Part shown: in pieces, positions 7,938 through 14,898 of the stretch
Position numbering within the stretch: position 1 is the first letter of the stretch
Layout of the letters: each line of letters opens with the position of its first letter
DNA from: an uncultured Garciella sp.
Lineage (GTDB): Bacteria; Bacillota; Clostridia; Eubacteriales; Garciellaceae
DNA length: 15,027 nucleotides
NCBI GenBank assembly: GCA_900555725.1
Contig: USMD01000043.1
Coordinates: 1-15,027, forward strand
Reading direction: 5' to 3'
Made by a program: the position numbers and the translations under genes
The notes under the pieces: model-generated
What the model saw: only the letters and a program-made list of their open reading frames with translations
The model's database searches: none
Told to the model about the DNA's origin: nothing

Positions 7938-7970
7938 AAGGGACATAGATGACGACCAAGTGTCCCTTTT
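7938..7970 (+). terminator. Rho-independent terminator after purA
   Basis: AAGGGACA (7938-7945) pairs perfectly with TGTCCCTT (7961-7968) around a 15-base loop, followed by a short T-rich tail. Its reverse complement resembles the dnaB terminator repeat (shared CATCTATGTCCC) and the sequence before the transposase remnant at 14564, so it belongs to the same repeat family. The symmetry could let it work for both strands. Confidence 0.65.
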
Positions 7971-8053
7971 CTATTCTGAAACAATGAAAAAAAGGAGGCA
8001 TAGATTTTGATAGTGATTTCAAATTACGAATTGCAAAAAATCTTAAAAAGTAG

Positions 8054-8082
8054 TTGACATTCTATTATGGATGATGTAAGAT
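8054..8082 (+). promoter_or_regulatory. Promoter of the tRNA operon
   Basis: A perfect -35 box TTGACA (8054-8059) is separated by 17 bases from TAAGAT (8077-8082). Transcription would start near 8089, about 30 bases before tRNA-Lys. A near-consensus sigma-A promoter is expected for stable RNA genes. Confidence 0.75.
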
Positions 8083-8117
8083 ATATAACTGTGAGACAAA
8101 AAACACATTGTCTAAAT

Positions 8118-8193
8118 GACCCATTAGCTCAGTCGGCAGAGCACCTGACTTTTAATCAGGGTGTCCGGCGTTCGAGTCGCCGATGGGTCACCA
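8118..8193 (+). tRNA. tRNA-Lys (anticodon UUU)
   Basis: The acceptor arms GACCCAT and ATGGGTC pair fully. The anticodon stem CCTGA/TCAGG encloses CTTTTAA, giving anticodon TTT. The T arm CCGGCG-TTCGAGT-CGCCG is intact and CCA is encoded. It is the first gene of a four-tRNA operon. Confidence 0.98.
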
Positions 8194-8201
8194 TTTATTT
8201 T

Positions 8202-8276
8202 GGCCCCTTGGTCAAGCGGTTAAGACATCGCCCTTTCACGGCGGTAACATGGGTTCGATTCCCATAGGGGTCACCA
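8202..8276 (+). tRNA. tRNA-Glu (anticodon UUC)
   Basis: The acceptor arms GGCCCCT and AGGGGTC pair with one G-U. The anticodon loop CTTTCAC gives TTC. The T loop is TTCGATT and CCA is encoded. It starts eight bases after the CCA of tRNA-Lys. Confidence 0.97.
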
Positions 8277-8281
8277 CTTGG

Positions 8282-8357
8282 GGTCGCATAGCTCAGCTGG
8301 GAGAGCATCTGCCTTACAAGCAGGGGGTCATAGGTTCGAGCCCTATTGCGACCACCA
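8282..8357 (+). tRNA. tRNA-Val (anticodon UAC)
   Basis: The acceptor arms GGTCGCA and TGCGACC pair fully. The anticodon loop CTTACAA gives TAC. The D arm GCTCAGCTGGGAGAGC and T loop TTCGAGC are normal and CCA is encoded. It begins five bases after the tRNA-Glu CCA. Confidence 0.98.
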
Positions 8358-8381
8358 TCTTTGTTTAAATTTCATAAAGAA

Positions 8382-8398
8382 GTGTTGGATCTCAACAC
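8382..8398 (+). other. Small hairpin between tRNA-Val and tRNA-Thr
   Basis: GTGTTG (8382-8387) and CAACAC (8393-8398) form a 6-bp stem with the loop GATCT in the 55-base spacer between the tRNAs. No T run follows, so it is not a typical terminator; it may be a precursor-processing structure. Confidence 0.4.
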
Positions 8399-8412
8399 AA
8401 ATAACTGAATAT

Positions 8413-8488
<76 letters not shown>

Positions 8489-8496
8489 TATATATT

Positions 8497-8526
8497 TCTT
8501 GTACTTTCTAGTTACAGGATTTTTTT
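8497..8526 (+). terminator. Terminator of the tRNA operon
   Basis: TCTTGTA (8497-8503) pairs with TACAGGA (8513-8519) with one G-U pair and a 9-base loop, followed by seven T (8520-8526). The position nine bases after the tRNA-Thr CCA fits a terminator. Confidence 0.65.
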
Positions 8527-8563
8527 ATTTTTCAAAAAAGAAAAGGGTTACTTAAAATAAAAA

Positions 8564-8581
8564 TAGTAAATCGACTTACTA
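8564..8581. promoter_or_regulatory. Predicted MarR operator O1 (overlaps -35)
   Basis: This is an 18-bp near-perfect palindrome: TAGTAA and TTACTA arms around a TCGA centre, with a single mismatched pair. It overlaps the predicted -35 box of the marR promoter. A related site lies 44 bp downstream. This is typical of MarR-family autoregulatory operators. Confidence 0.65.
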
Positions 8582-8604
8582 ATTTTTAAAAATTGTGATA
8601 GAAT
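8576..8604 (+). promoter_or_regulatory. Predicted promoter of the marR-ABC operon
   Basis: The -35 box TTACTA (8576-8581) is separated by 17 bases from the -10 box TAGAAT (8599-8604), which is preceded by an extended -10 TGA (8596-8598). Transcription would begin near 8611, inside operator O2. The weak -35 with an extended -10 suits a repressible promoter. Confidence 0.55.
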
Positions 8605-8607
8605 ATA

Positions 8608-8625
8608 TAGTATTGCGACTCACTA
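8608..8625. promoter_or_regulatory. Predicted MarR operator O2 (overlaps +1)
   Basis: TAGT and ACTA ends enclose a core sharing CGACT and the outer bases with O1; 13 of the 18 positions are identical. It covers the expected transcription start. Its palindrome is less perfect than O1, so it may be the weaker site. Confidence 0.55.
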
Positions 8626-8658
8626 TTTACCCTATTGATCAAATAAAGGTGTGATTTT

Positions 8659-9105
8659 ATGTATGATGAACAACATCATGCTATGGATTTATTTGGAGAG
8701 TTATTAAAAAATTATCATATTATTTTAAACAAGGAGTTAAATAAATATGGGCTTTATAAGGGACAACCCTTTATTTTACGATTTCTTAAGGAACATCCTA
8801 GTATAACACAAAAAGAATTGGCACAGAAAATGCACGTAACGAAATCTACTATAGGAGCATCCATAAGAAGAATGGAAAAGATCGGATTTTTAAAGCGTAG
8901 CCAAGATCCAGAAGATTCTAGGTGTAACAGAATTGTCATTACACAAAAAGGTATAAAGGCTTTAGAAGATTGTGAAAAAGATATAGAAAAAATCATGGAA
9001 GCCTTATATTCAAAAATCCCCGAGGAAGAGGGGGATTTAGTAATAGATGTATTAAAAAAGTTACTTGAGGGTTTAAATAGTTTTAGAGAACAAGAGAAAT
9101 TATAA
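8659..9105 (+). CDS. MarR-family transcriptional repressor
   Basis: This is a 148-residue winged-helix regulator, the usual MarR length. N-terminal and C-terminal helices (about 5-30 and 100-145) would form the dimer. The DNA-binding domain spans about 35-98, with a helix-turn-helix around SITQKELAQKMHVTKSTIGA (48-67), and a wing with the family's DPEDSR motif (83-88) leading to ITQKG. AAAGGTGTG about eight bases upstream of the ATG serves as ribosome binding site. It is the first gene before two ABC exporter genes, 50 bases away with no terminator. Two palindromes around its promoter suggest it represses itself and the transporter until a small-molecule ligand binds. The ligand is unknown. 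Confidence 0.92.
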   Translation: MYDEQHHAMDLFGELLKNYHIILNKELNKYGLYKGQPFILRFLKEHPSITQKELAQKMHVTKSTIGASIRRMEKIGFLKRSQDPEDSRCNRIVITQKGIKALEDCEKDIEKIMEALYSKIPEEEGDLVIDVLKKLLEGLNSFREQEKL

Positions 9106-9155
9106 AAAATGAGAAAGTTGTATAAATAAGAATTTTATTTCATAGAGGTGGGAAA

Positions 9156-10892
9156 ATGATAAGAAAATTTATGCTTTATATCAATAAATATAGAAAGGCA
9201 GTGCTTTTAGGATGTCTTTGTGCTGCCTTAGAAGCAATATTTGAATTGCTAATCCCCTTAGTAATGTCTTATATTGTGGATGTTGGAATCCAAAATAGAG
9301 ATGTTGCTTATACCATAAAAATGGGGATTTTTATGGTGCTATTGGCACTGATTGCCTTAGGGTTAGGAATTGGATCTGCTCGTTTTTCTGCTGTTGCAGG
9401 GCAGGGATTTGGAGCAGAACTAAGAAAAGCTCAATTTGACAAAATTCAGACCTATTCCTTTAAAAATATTGAGAAATTTAATACTGCATCTCTTATTACT
9501 CGATTAACAGGGGATGTAAATGCTATGCAAATGTCAGTGACAATAGGTATGAAACTTCTTGTAAGAGCTCCGATTATGTTGATGTGCGCATTGATAATTG
9601 CCATTTCTATTAATGCTCAGTTAGCTCTTGTATTTATAATTGTCGTCCCAATTTTGGGAATTTCCCTTTATTTTATTCTTAGTAGGGCTAGAGCTTATTT
9701 TACCTATTTACAAGAAAAAATAGATCATATGAATACTACTGTACAGGAAAATCTTATAGGAATTCGAGTAGTAAAGTCCTTTGTAAGACAAAATTTTGAG
9801 AAAGAGAAGTTTAAAAAAAGCAATGAAGAATTGATGGAGTCTTCAGAAAAGGCCTTTGGGTTAGTGGTCTTAAATCTACCTATTATGCAATTGGTTATGT
9901 TTTGTACCATTATTGCTGTTTTATGGTTTGGAGGAAATATGGTGTATGCCGGAGACCTTCAAGTTGGAAAGTTAGTCAGTTTCATTACTTATATAAGTCA
10001 AATATTGATGTCCCTTATGATGCTTTCTATGATTTTTATGATGCTTTCCCGTTCCACCGCATCTGGAAGCCGAATTCTTGAAGTATTAGAAGAAGAACCA
10101 GATATTGTAGATGATAAAGAGCATCATGGCTATCAAGTAGAAAATGGAGAAGTGATCTTTGATCATGTTAGTTTCAAATATGAACAGGACAGTGAAGAAT
10201 ATAATCTGAAGGACATTAATTTGCACATTAAGTCTGGCCAGACCATTGGAATTTTAGGAGGAACCGGTTCTGGAAAGACTACCCTAGTACAGCTTATTCC
10301 AAGGCTCTACGATGTAACAAAAGGAAGGATTTTAGTAGGGGGTCATGATGTGAGAGAATATGACCTAAACACTCTGCGGGATGGGGTCGCTATGGTACTT
10401 CAAAAAAATACTCTTTTTTCTGGTACCATTAAGGAAAACTTAAAATGGGGGAATGAAAATGCAACAGAGGAACAGATTGAAGCAGCAAGTAAAATCGCCT
10501 GTGTAGATGAGTTTATTGATCGATTCCCTGATAGGTATGATACTCTATTGGAACAAGGAGGTACTAATGTATCCGGTGGGCAAAAGCAAAGACTTACTAT
10601 AGCAAGGGCTATTTTAAAACAGCCTAAGGTTTTAATCTTAGATGACAGTACCAGTGCGGTAGACACTGCAACAGATGCTAAGATACGTCAGAGTTTTCGG
10701 GAGAAATTAAAAGATACAACTAAGATTATTATTACCCAAAGAATATCTTCTATCTCTGATGCAGATCAAATTATTGTTTTAGATGAGGGAAAGATTTCCG
10801 CGATTGGAAAACATGAAGAATTAATGAAGAGTAGTGAAATTTATCAAGATGTATATCAGTCCCAACAGGAAGGAGTTGGTTTTAATGCCTAG
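9156..10892 (+). CDS. Heterodimeric ABC exporter subunit with degenerate NBD (YheI/BmrC-like)
   Basis: This is a 578-residue half-transporter. Six membrane helices lie in about 15-300, followed by a nucleotide-binding domain. The NBD has Walker A GGTGSGKT (368-375), Q-loop Q416, a canonical signature VSGGQ (472-476) and Walker B VLILDD (492-497). The catalytic glutamate after Walker B is replaced by aspartate (D497), and the switch histidine by glutamine (Q528 in ITQRI). This marks the degenerate chain of a heterodimeric exporter (TM287, BmrC and YheI type). A GAGGTGGG site precedes the ATG. The 3' end overlaps the next gene by eight bases, so the two subunits are made together. The likely role is multidrug or lipid-like substrate export at the cell membrane; the substrate is not readable from sequence. 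Confidence 0.93.
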   Translation: MIRKFMLYINKYRKAVLLGCLCAALEAIFELLIPLVMSYIVDVGIQNRDVAYTIKMGIFMVLLALIALGLGIGSARFSAVAGQGFGAELRKAQFDKIQTYSFKNIEKFNTASLITRLTGDVNAMQMSVTIGMKLLVRAPIMLMCALIIAISINAQLALVFIIVVPILGISLYFILSRARAYFTYLQEKIDHMNTTVQENLIGIRVVKSFVRQNFEKEKFKKSNEELMESSEKAFGLVVLNLPIMQLVMFCTIIAVLWFGGNMVYAGDLQVGKLVSFITYISQILMSLMMLSMIFMMLSRSTASGSRILEVLEEEPDIVDDKEHHGYQVENGEVIFDHVSFKYEQDSEEYNLKDINLHIKSGQTIGILGGTGSGKTTLVQLIPRLYDVTKGRILVGGHDVREYDLNTLRDGVAMVLQKNTLFSGTIKENLKWGNENATEEQIEAASKIACVDEFIDRFPDRYDTLLEQGGTNVSGGQKQRLTIARAILKQPKVLILDDSTSAVDTATDAKIRQSFREKLKDTTKIIITQRISSISDADQIIVLDEGKISAIGKHEELMKSSEIYQDVYQSQQEGVGFNA

Positions 10893-12759
10893 AGGTCGAG
10901 GATCAGGTTCTCATGGTTATAGAAAACCTAAAAATCTAAAAAAGACATTAGGGACATTATTAAAATATGTTGGAAAACATAAGGGATTGCTTGTGATTGT
11001 ATTTTTGTCCCTTTTTGTGAGTACTTTTGCTCGAATTGCTGGCTCCTATTTCTTAAAGCCTTTGATCAATGATTATATTATACCAGGAGATTTTAAGGGA
11101 CTTGCAAAAGCATTAGTTTTATTAGGGAGTATCTATCTACTAGGAGCTCTTGCTAGTTATGGATATGCTCGGATTATGGTGCATATATCCCAAAAGACCG
11201 TAAGTCAGATTCGTAGGGATTTGTTTTATAAAATGCAGAATTTACCATTAAGGTATTTTGACTCTAATAGCAACGGGGATTTAATGAGTCGATATACCAA
11301 TGATATAGATACCATCAGTGAAGCACTTAATAATAGTTTCACCGGTGTTATCAGTAATATTATTATGTTTGTAGGTATTGTCATTATGATGATTGTTCTA
11401 AATCCTATTTTGACGCTCATTACTGGGGCAATGTTACTTGCTATTATCTATGTGGCTAGGAAACTTGCCCAAAAAAGTAAGTACTACTTTTCTGAGCAAC
11501 AGGCAAAGCTTGGGATTGTTAACGGATATATTGAAGAAATGATTGAAGGGCAGAAAGTGATTAAGGTATTTAATCATGAGAAAAAGGCAATGGAAGAATT
11601 TTCACAGAGAAATGAAAGTCTTCGAGTTGCTTCTACTAATGCTAATACCTATGCAGGATTAATGATGCCTGTATTAGGGAATTTATCTTACTTTAATTAT
11701 GCCATCACTAGTGCTATTGGTGGAATTATGACTATAAGGGGATTATTTGACATTGGATCATTGGTTTCCTTTCTACAGTATACAAGACAGGTATCTCAGC
11801 CTATTAACCAATTGTCCCAACAGATGAATGTAATATTATCTGCGTTGGCTGGGGCAGAGAGAGTTTTTAGCGTAATGGAAGACGTAGATGAAATAGATAA
11901 AGGAAAGTTTAGACTAATAAAGGTTGAGATAAGTCAAGATGGGAACATGACTGAAACAGAAAAAAGGACAGGACATTGGGCATGGAAAAAGGTAGAAGAG
12001 GACGGAGAAATTACACTCATTCCCTTAAAGGGAGATGTCCGATTTAAAAATGTATTTTTTGGATATGACAAAGATAAAATGGTCTTAAAGGATATTAGCC
12101 TTTTTGCAAAACCCGGTCAGAAAATTGCCTTTGTAGGATCCACGGGTGCTGGAAAAACGACCATAACCAATTTAATCAACCGATTCTATGAAATAAATTC
12201 TGGACAGATTACCTATGATGGCATTGATGTTCGGGATATTCAAAAGGATTCTCTTCGTCAATCTTTGGGAATTGTATTACAGGATACTCATCTGTTTACA
12301 GGAACAATAGCAGATAATATTCGTTATGGCAGACTAGATGCTACAGACAAAGAAGTGATAGCAGCAGCAAAATTAGCCAATGCCCATAGCTTTATTAAGC
12401 ATCTACCCCATGGATACAATACCATATTAACAGGAGATGGATCCAATCTATCCCAAGGGCAACGTCAATTATTGGCTATTGCAAGGGCTGCGGTAGCAGA
12501 TCCACCGGTTTTAATCCTAGACGAAGCTACCAGCTCCATTGATACTCGAACAGAAAAATTAATTGAGCAGGGTATGGATAAACTAATGGAAAATAGAACT
12601 GTGTTTGTCATTGCTCATAGATTATCTACTATCCGCAATGCAAAGGCAATTATGGTAATTGAACAAGGAGAGATTATAGAACGGGGTTCCCATGAAGAAT
12701 TATTAGAACAAAAGGGAAGATATTATCAGCTTTATACTGGACAGCTTGAATTGGAATAG
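10885..12759 (+). CDS. Heterodimeric ABC exporter subunit with canonical NBD (YheH/BmrD-like)
   Basis: This 624-residue partner half-transporter begins with a basic, Gly-rich tail, then six membrane helices (about 35-320). An extra linker of about 40 residues (about 340-382) precedes the nucleotide-binding domain, as is typical of the longer chain of these pairs. The NBD has Walker A GSTGAGKT (418-425), Q466, an altered signature LSQGQ (522-526), Walker B VLILDE with catalytic E547, and H578. Combined with the partner, one ATP site is fully canonical (this Walker A/B plus the partner's SGGQ) and the other is degenerate. I chose ATG at 10885 because AAGGAG (10870-10875) lies nine bases upstream; an earlier in-frame ATG at 10834 has no such site and would extend into the upstream gene. 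Confidence 0.93.
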   Translation: MPRGRGSGSHGYRKPKNLKKTLGTLLKYVGKHKGLLVIVFLSLFVSTFARIAGSYFLKPLINDYIIPGDFKGLAKALVLLGSIYLLGALASYGYARIMVHISQKTVSQIRRDLFYKMQNLPLRYFDSNSNGDLMSRYTNDIDTISEALNNSFTGVISNIIMFVGIVIMMIVLNPILTLITGAMLLAIIYVARKLAQKSKYYFSEQQAKLGIVNGYIEEMIEGQKVIKVFNHEKKAMEEFSQRNESLRVASTNANTYAGLMMPVLGNLSYFNYAITSAIGGIMTIRGLFDIGSLVSFLQYTRQVSQPINQLSQQMNVILSALAGAERVFSVMEDVDEIDKGKFRLIKVEISQDGNMTETEKRTGHWAWKKVEEDGEITLIPLKGDVRFKNVFFGYDKDKMVLKDISLFAKPGQKIAFVGSTGAGKTTITNLINRFYEINSGQITYDGIDVRDIQKDSLRQSLGIVLQDTHLFTGTIADNIRYGRLDATDKEVIAAAKLANAHSFIKHLPHGYNTILTGDGSNLSQGQRQLLAIARAAVADPPVLILDEATSSIDTRTEKLIEQGMDKLMENRTVFVIAHRLSTIRNAKAIMVIEQGEIIERGSHEELLEQKGRYYQLYTGQLELE

Positions 12760-12857
12760 AAAAGAAGAATATTTTAACAGTTCATTAGTCCATAAAAATA
12801 TATTATTTCCCCAATGACCTATATAGATAACACCAGCAATTCACTCAGGAGTTTAGG

Positions 12858-12895
12858 GGCTCTTAGATCTTTCGTGGATCTGAGAGCCTTTTTTT
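12858..12895 (+). terminator. Strong Rho-independent terminator of the marR-ABC operon
   Basis: GGCTCTTAGATC (12858-12869) pairs with GATCTGAGAGCC (12877-12888), 12 bp with one T-G wobble, around a 7-base loop. Seven T follow (12889-12895). This is the clearest terminator in the window. Confidence 0.92.
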
Positions 12896-12914
12896 GCAGA
12901 AGCCTATAAATCTA

Positions 12915-12932
12915 ATTCATATATTTATGAAT
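12915..12932. repeat. Short inverted repeat upstream of the M1 peptidase gene
   Basis: ATTCATA (12915-12921) and TATGAAT (12926-12932) form a 7-bp AT-rich inverted repeat with a 4-base spacer. A -10-like TATACT lies at 12953-12958, without a convincing -35 box. It may be an operator or may be chance in AT-rich DNA. Confidence 0.3.
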
Positions 12933-12999
12933 AGCCCAAGCTTTCTATAGAATATACTAAAGTAGCATAGAATTCAGTTTGTTAAAGGAAGTGTTGGGG

Positions 13000-14538
13000 T
13001 TGAGAAAAAAAGTTTTGAGAAATATAGCACTAGTACTGATGGTTATTCTTTTAGGAATAGGAGTTACTCAGATTTATCAAGTCCTTGAAGGACATTTACA
13101 GGCACCGGGGGAGAATTTATCTCAATATGGGGTGCATGAATATAAAATAGATGCTAGATTTTTAGAAGGGAAAAATCTCTTGGAAGTACAGCAAAAGGTT
13201 TTATATGAAAATAAATATGGAGAAGCGTTTGACACCATTTATTTTCACCTATATCCCAACGCCTTTCAAGATGAGAACAAGGTTCCCTTTCCAGAGGACG
13301 AGATGGCTGAGGCTTATCCTAAAGGTTTTGAGGCAGGATATATCAAAATGGGAAAGGTAAAAGTAGAAGGGGAAGATGTAGGGCATACTATAGAAGGAGA
13401 AGATGATACCCTACTAGCCCTTCCTTTAAAGGAACCTTTAAAGCCAGGAGAAAGGGTTTCTATAAGTTTTCAATATCAAGTAAAAGTTCCTCCTTGTGCT
13501 AGCAGATTTGGATATGGGGAAAATACCTATAATTTTGGAAATTGGTATCCTATTGCAACGGTCTACGATGAGTCTGGTTGGAACTTAGAACCCTATTATG
13601 CCATTGGGGATCCTTTTTATAGTGAAGTAGGAAATTATGAAGTAACTCTACGATTACCAGAAAAATATGAACTTGCTACTACAGGAAATATATTAAAAAC
13701 AAATACAGAAAAAGATAATCAGGGACAAAAGGAAAAGATTTGGAAAATAAAAGCCCAAGGAGTTCGAGATTTTGCTTGGGTTATTAGCGATAAGTTCAAG
13801 GTGAAAAGTGGAAAGGTAGATGATACAAAGATAAAGGTTTACTATCTTGACGGGCAAGCAGGAACCAAGGCATTAGAGGTAACAAAAAACAGTATTGAAG
13901 CTTTTAACCAACTCTTTGGGAAATATCCTTATAAACAATTTTCAGTGGTATCCAACGACTTCTATATAGGAGGGATGGAGTACCCCAATTTAATATATAT
14001 TGATCAAAATATCTTTTCTGGAAAATATAATATTGCCCTAGAATATATCATTGCTCATGAAACCGCTCACCAGTGGTGGTATGGAATGGTGGGTAATAAC
14101 GAAATTGACGAACCATGGATAGATGAGGCCTTAACAGAATATTCTACTATGCTATATTATAGGGAGAGATATGGGGATAAAACTATGATGACCATGTTTA
14201 ACGAAATGATTGTCAATGATTATGTCAGATCCAAAGCTCTTGCCCAAGATGGAAAAGAAAGGATTGCCAAGTCTGTAAATGAATTTCAAAGTAATCACGA
14301 ATATTCTGGAATGGTATATAGTAAAGGAGCAATGATGTTTTATGAATTAGAAGAGAAAGTAGGTAGAGAAAACTTCCAAAAGATTTTGCAATATTATTTT
14401 AAGGGAAATCAATTTACTAATGTTACAGGAAAGGATATTCAAGATATTACTCAGGCAGTTACAGGAAAGGATTATCAAGAGTTTTTTGATCAGTGGTTAA
14501 GTGGGAAAATTAGACTTGAAGGAGAACAAGCAGCATAG
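13000..14538 (+). CDS. M1-family zinc metallopeptidase, membrane-anchored
   Basis: This is a 512-residue aminopeptidase-type enzyme. A basic start and a hydrophobic segment (about 7-23) form an uncleaved anchor or signal sequence; there is no lipobox cysteine, so the catalytic part is probably outside the cell. A beta-rich N-terminal domain (about 40-260) is followed by the thermolysin-like domain. The latter has a GGMEYP exopeptidase-type motif (324-329), the zinc site HETAH (353-357) with the third ligand E376 in WIDEALTE, and a probable catalytic tyrosine (Y440) in VYSKGA. It ends soon after the helical part, without the long C-terminal domain of larger M1 enzymes. I chose TTG at 13000 because AAAGGAAGTG lies eight bases upstream; the open frame begins at TTG 12979 without a ribosome binding site. 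The substrate is unknown. Confidence 0.88.
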   Translation: MRKKVLRNIALVLMVILLGIGVTQIYQVLEGHLQAPGENLSQYGVHEYKIDARFLEGKNLLEVQQKVLYENKYGEAFDTIYFHLYPNAFQDENKVPFPEDEMAEAYPKGFEAGYIKMGKVKVEGEDVGHTIEGEDDTLLALPLKEPLKPGERVSISFQYQVKVPPCASRFGYGENTYNFGNWYPIATVYDESGWNLEPYYAIGDPFYSEVGNYEVTLRLPEKYELATTGNILKTNTEKDNQGQKEKIWKIKAQGVRDFAWVISDKFKVKSGKVDDTKIKVYYLDGQAGTKALEVTKNSIEAFNQLFGKYPYKQFSVVSNDFYIGGMEYPNLIYIDQNIFSGKYNIALEYIIAHETAHQWWYGMVGNNEIDEPWIDEALTEYSTMLYYRERYGDKTMMTMFNEMIVNDYVRSKALAQDGKERIAKSVNEFQSNHEYSGMVYSKGAMMFYELEEKVGRENFQKILQYYFKGNQFTNVTGKDIQDITQAVTGKDYQEFFDQWLSGKIRLEGEQAA

Positions 14539-14563
14539 GGGTTTTATAAAAATAAAGAGGAAG

Positions 14564-14583
14564 AAAAGGGGACACTTAAGTCG
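14564..14583 (+). repeat. Copy of the AAAAGGGACA repeat before the IS remnant
   Basis: The sequence matches the reverse complement of the purA terminator right side (7953-7970) over most of its length, with AAAAGGG, ACACTT and GTCG in the same order. It begins 25 bases after the peptidase stop and may mark the left part of the IS-derived segment. Confidence 0.4.
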
Positions 14584-14591
14584 CTGTGGTA

Positions 14592-14647
14592 TGCTCCACT
14601 TATGATGGGCTGTAAAATAATAAAACGGTCTATCATAAGGAGGAGCA
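14592..14647 (+). promoter_or_regulatory. Long hairpin sequestering the transposase ribosome binding site
   Basis: TGCTCC (14592-14597) pairs with GGAGCA (14642-14647) and CTTATGAT (14599-14606) with ATCATAAG (14632-14639), with small bulges and a 25-base loop. The right arm contains AGGAGG (14638-14643), ten bases before the ATG at 14654. Similar structures near the ends of several insertion sequences block translation of transposase from transcripts that enter from outside. Confidence 0.6.
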
Positions 14648-14653
14648 TTTTCT

Positions 14654-14898
14654 ATGTCTAAAAATCGAATTAGTCCTGTTACAAAAAAATAGCAGCTATT
14701 TAAAAATATCTAGAAGGAAAAGCTAGCTAAAGAGATATAGCTGCGGGTTTGAATATATCCGAAGTATTCTTTCAGCAATGGATTCGAAATTATCAGAGCA
14801 TGGGGTCTGGTGCATTTACAATATTAGATAAAGCACCGCCATCCTAACAAAAACAAATGATGGCGATTAAAAAAGATAGTAGAAAATTTTGCTGGAAT
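14654..14898 (+). pseudogene. Decayed IS3-type orfA (transposase HTH protein) remnant
   Basis: From the ATG the reading MSKNRISPVTKK meets a stop at 14690. A one-base loss in the A run at 14702-14706 shifts the frame. The shifted frame reads YLEGKAS, a stop at 14728, then RDIAAGLNISEVFFQQWIRN and YQSMGSGAF, a further stop at 14845, and QKQMMAIKK before a final stop at 14899. YLEG...RDIA..L.IS...QWI..Y is the pattern of the helix-turn-helix domain of IS3/IS150-group OrfA proteins. Two or three premature stops plus the frameshift make it non-functional, and no integrase (OrfB) is seen after it, although the window ends at 15027. The ribosome binding site is strong but lies inside a hairpin. Confidence 0.75.

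Noticed and set aside
8067..8368. Two small overlapping open frames across the tRNA genes
   Set aside because: They are translations of the tRNA-Lys, -Glu and -Val genes, whose cloverleafs and CCA ends are clear.
8382..8398. Possible terminator between tRNA-Val and tRNA-Thr
   Set aside because: The 6-bp stem has no T run after it, so termination is unlikely; kept only as a hairpin.
10400..10666. Minus-strand open frame inside the first ABC gene
   Set aside because: It is antisense to the conserved nucleotide-binding domain; no supporting signal was seen.
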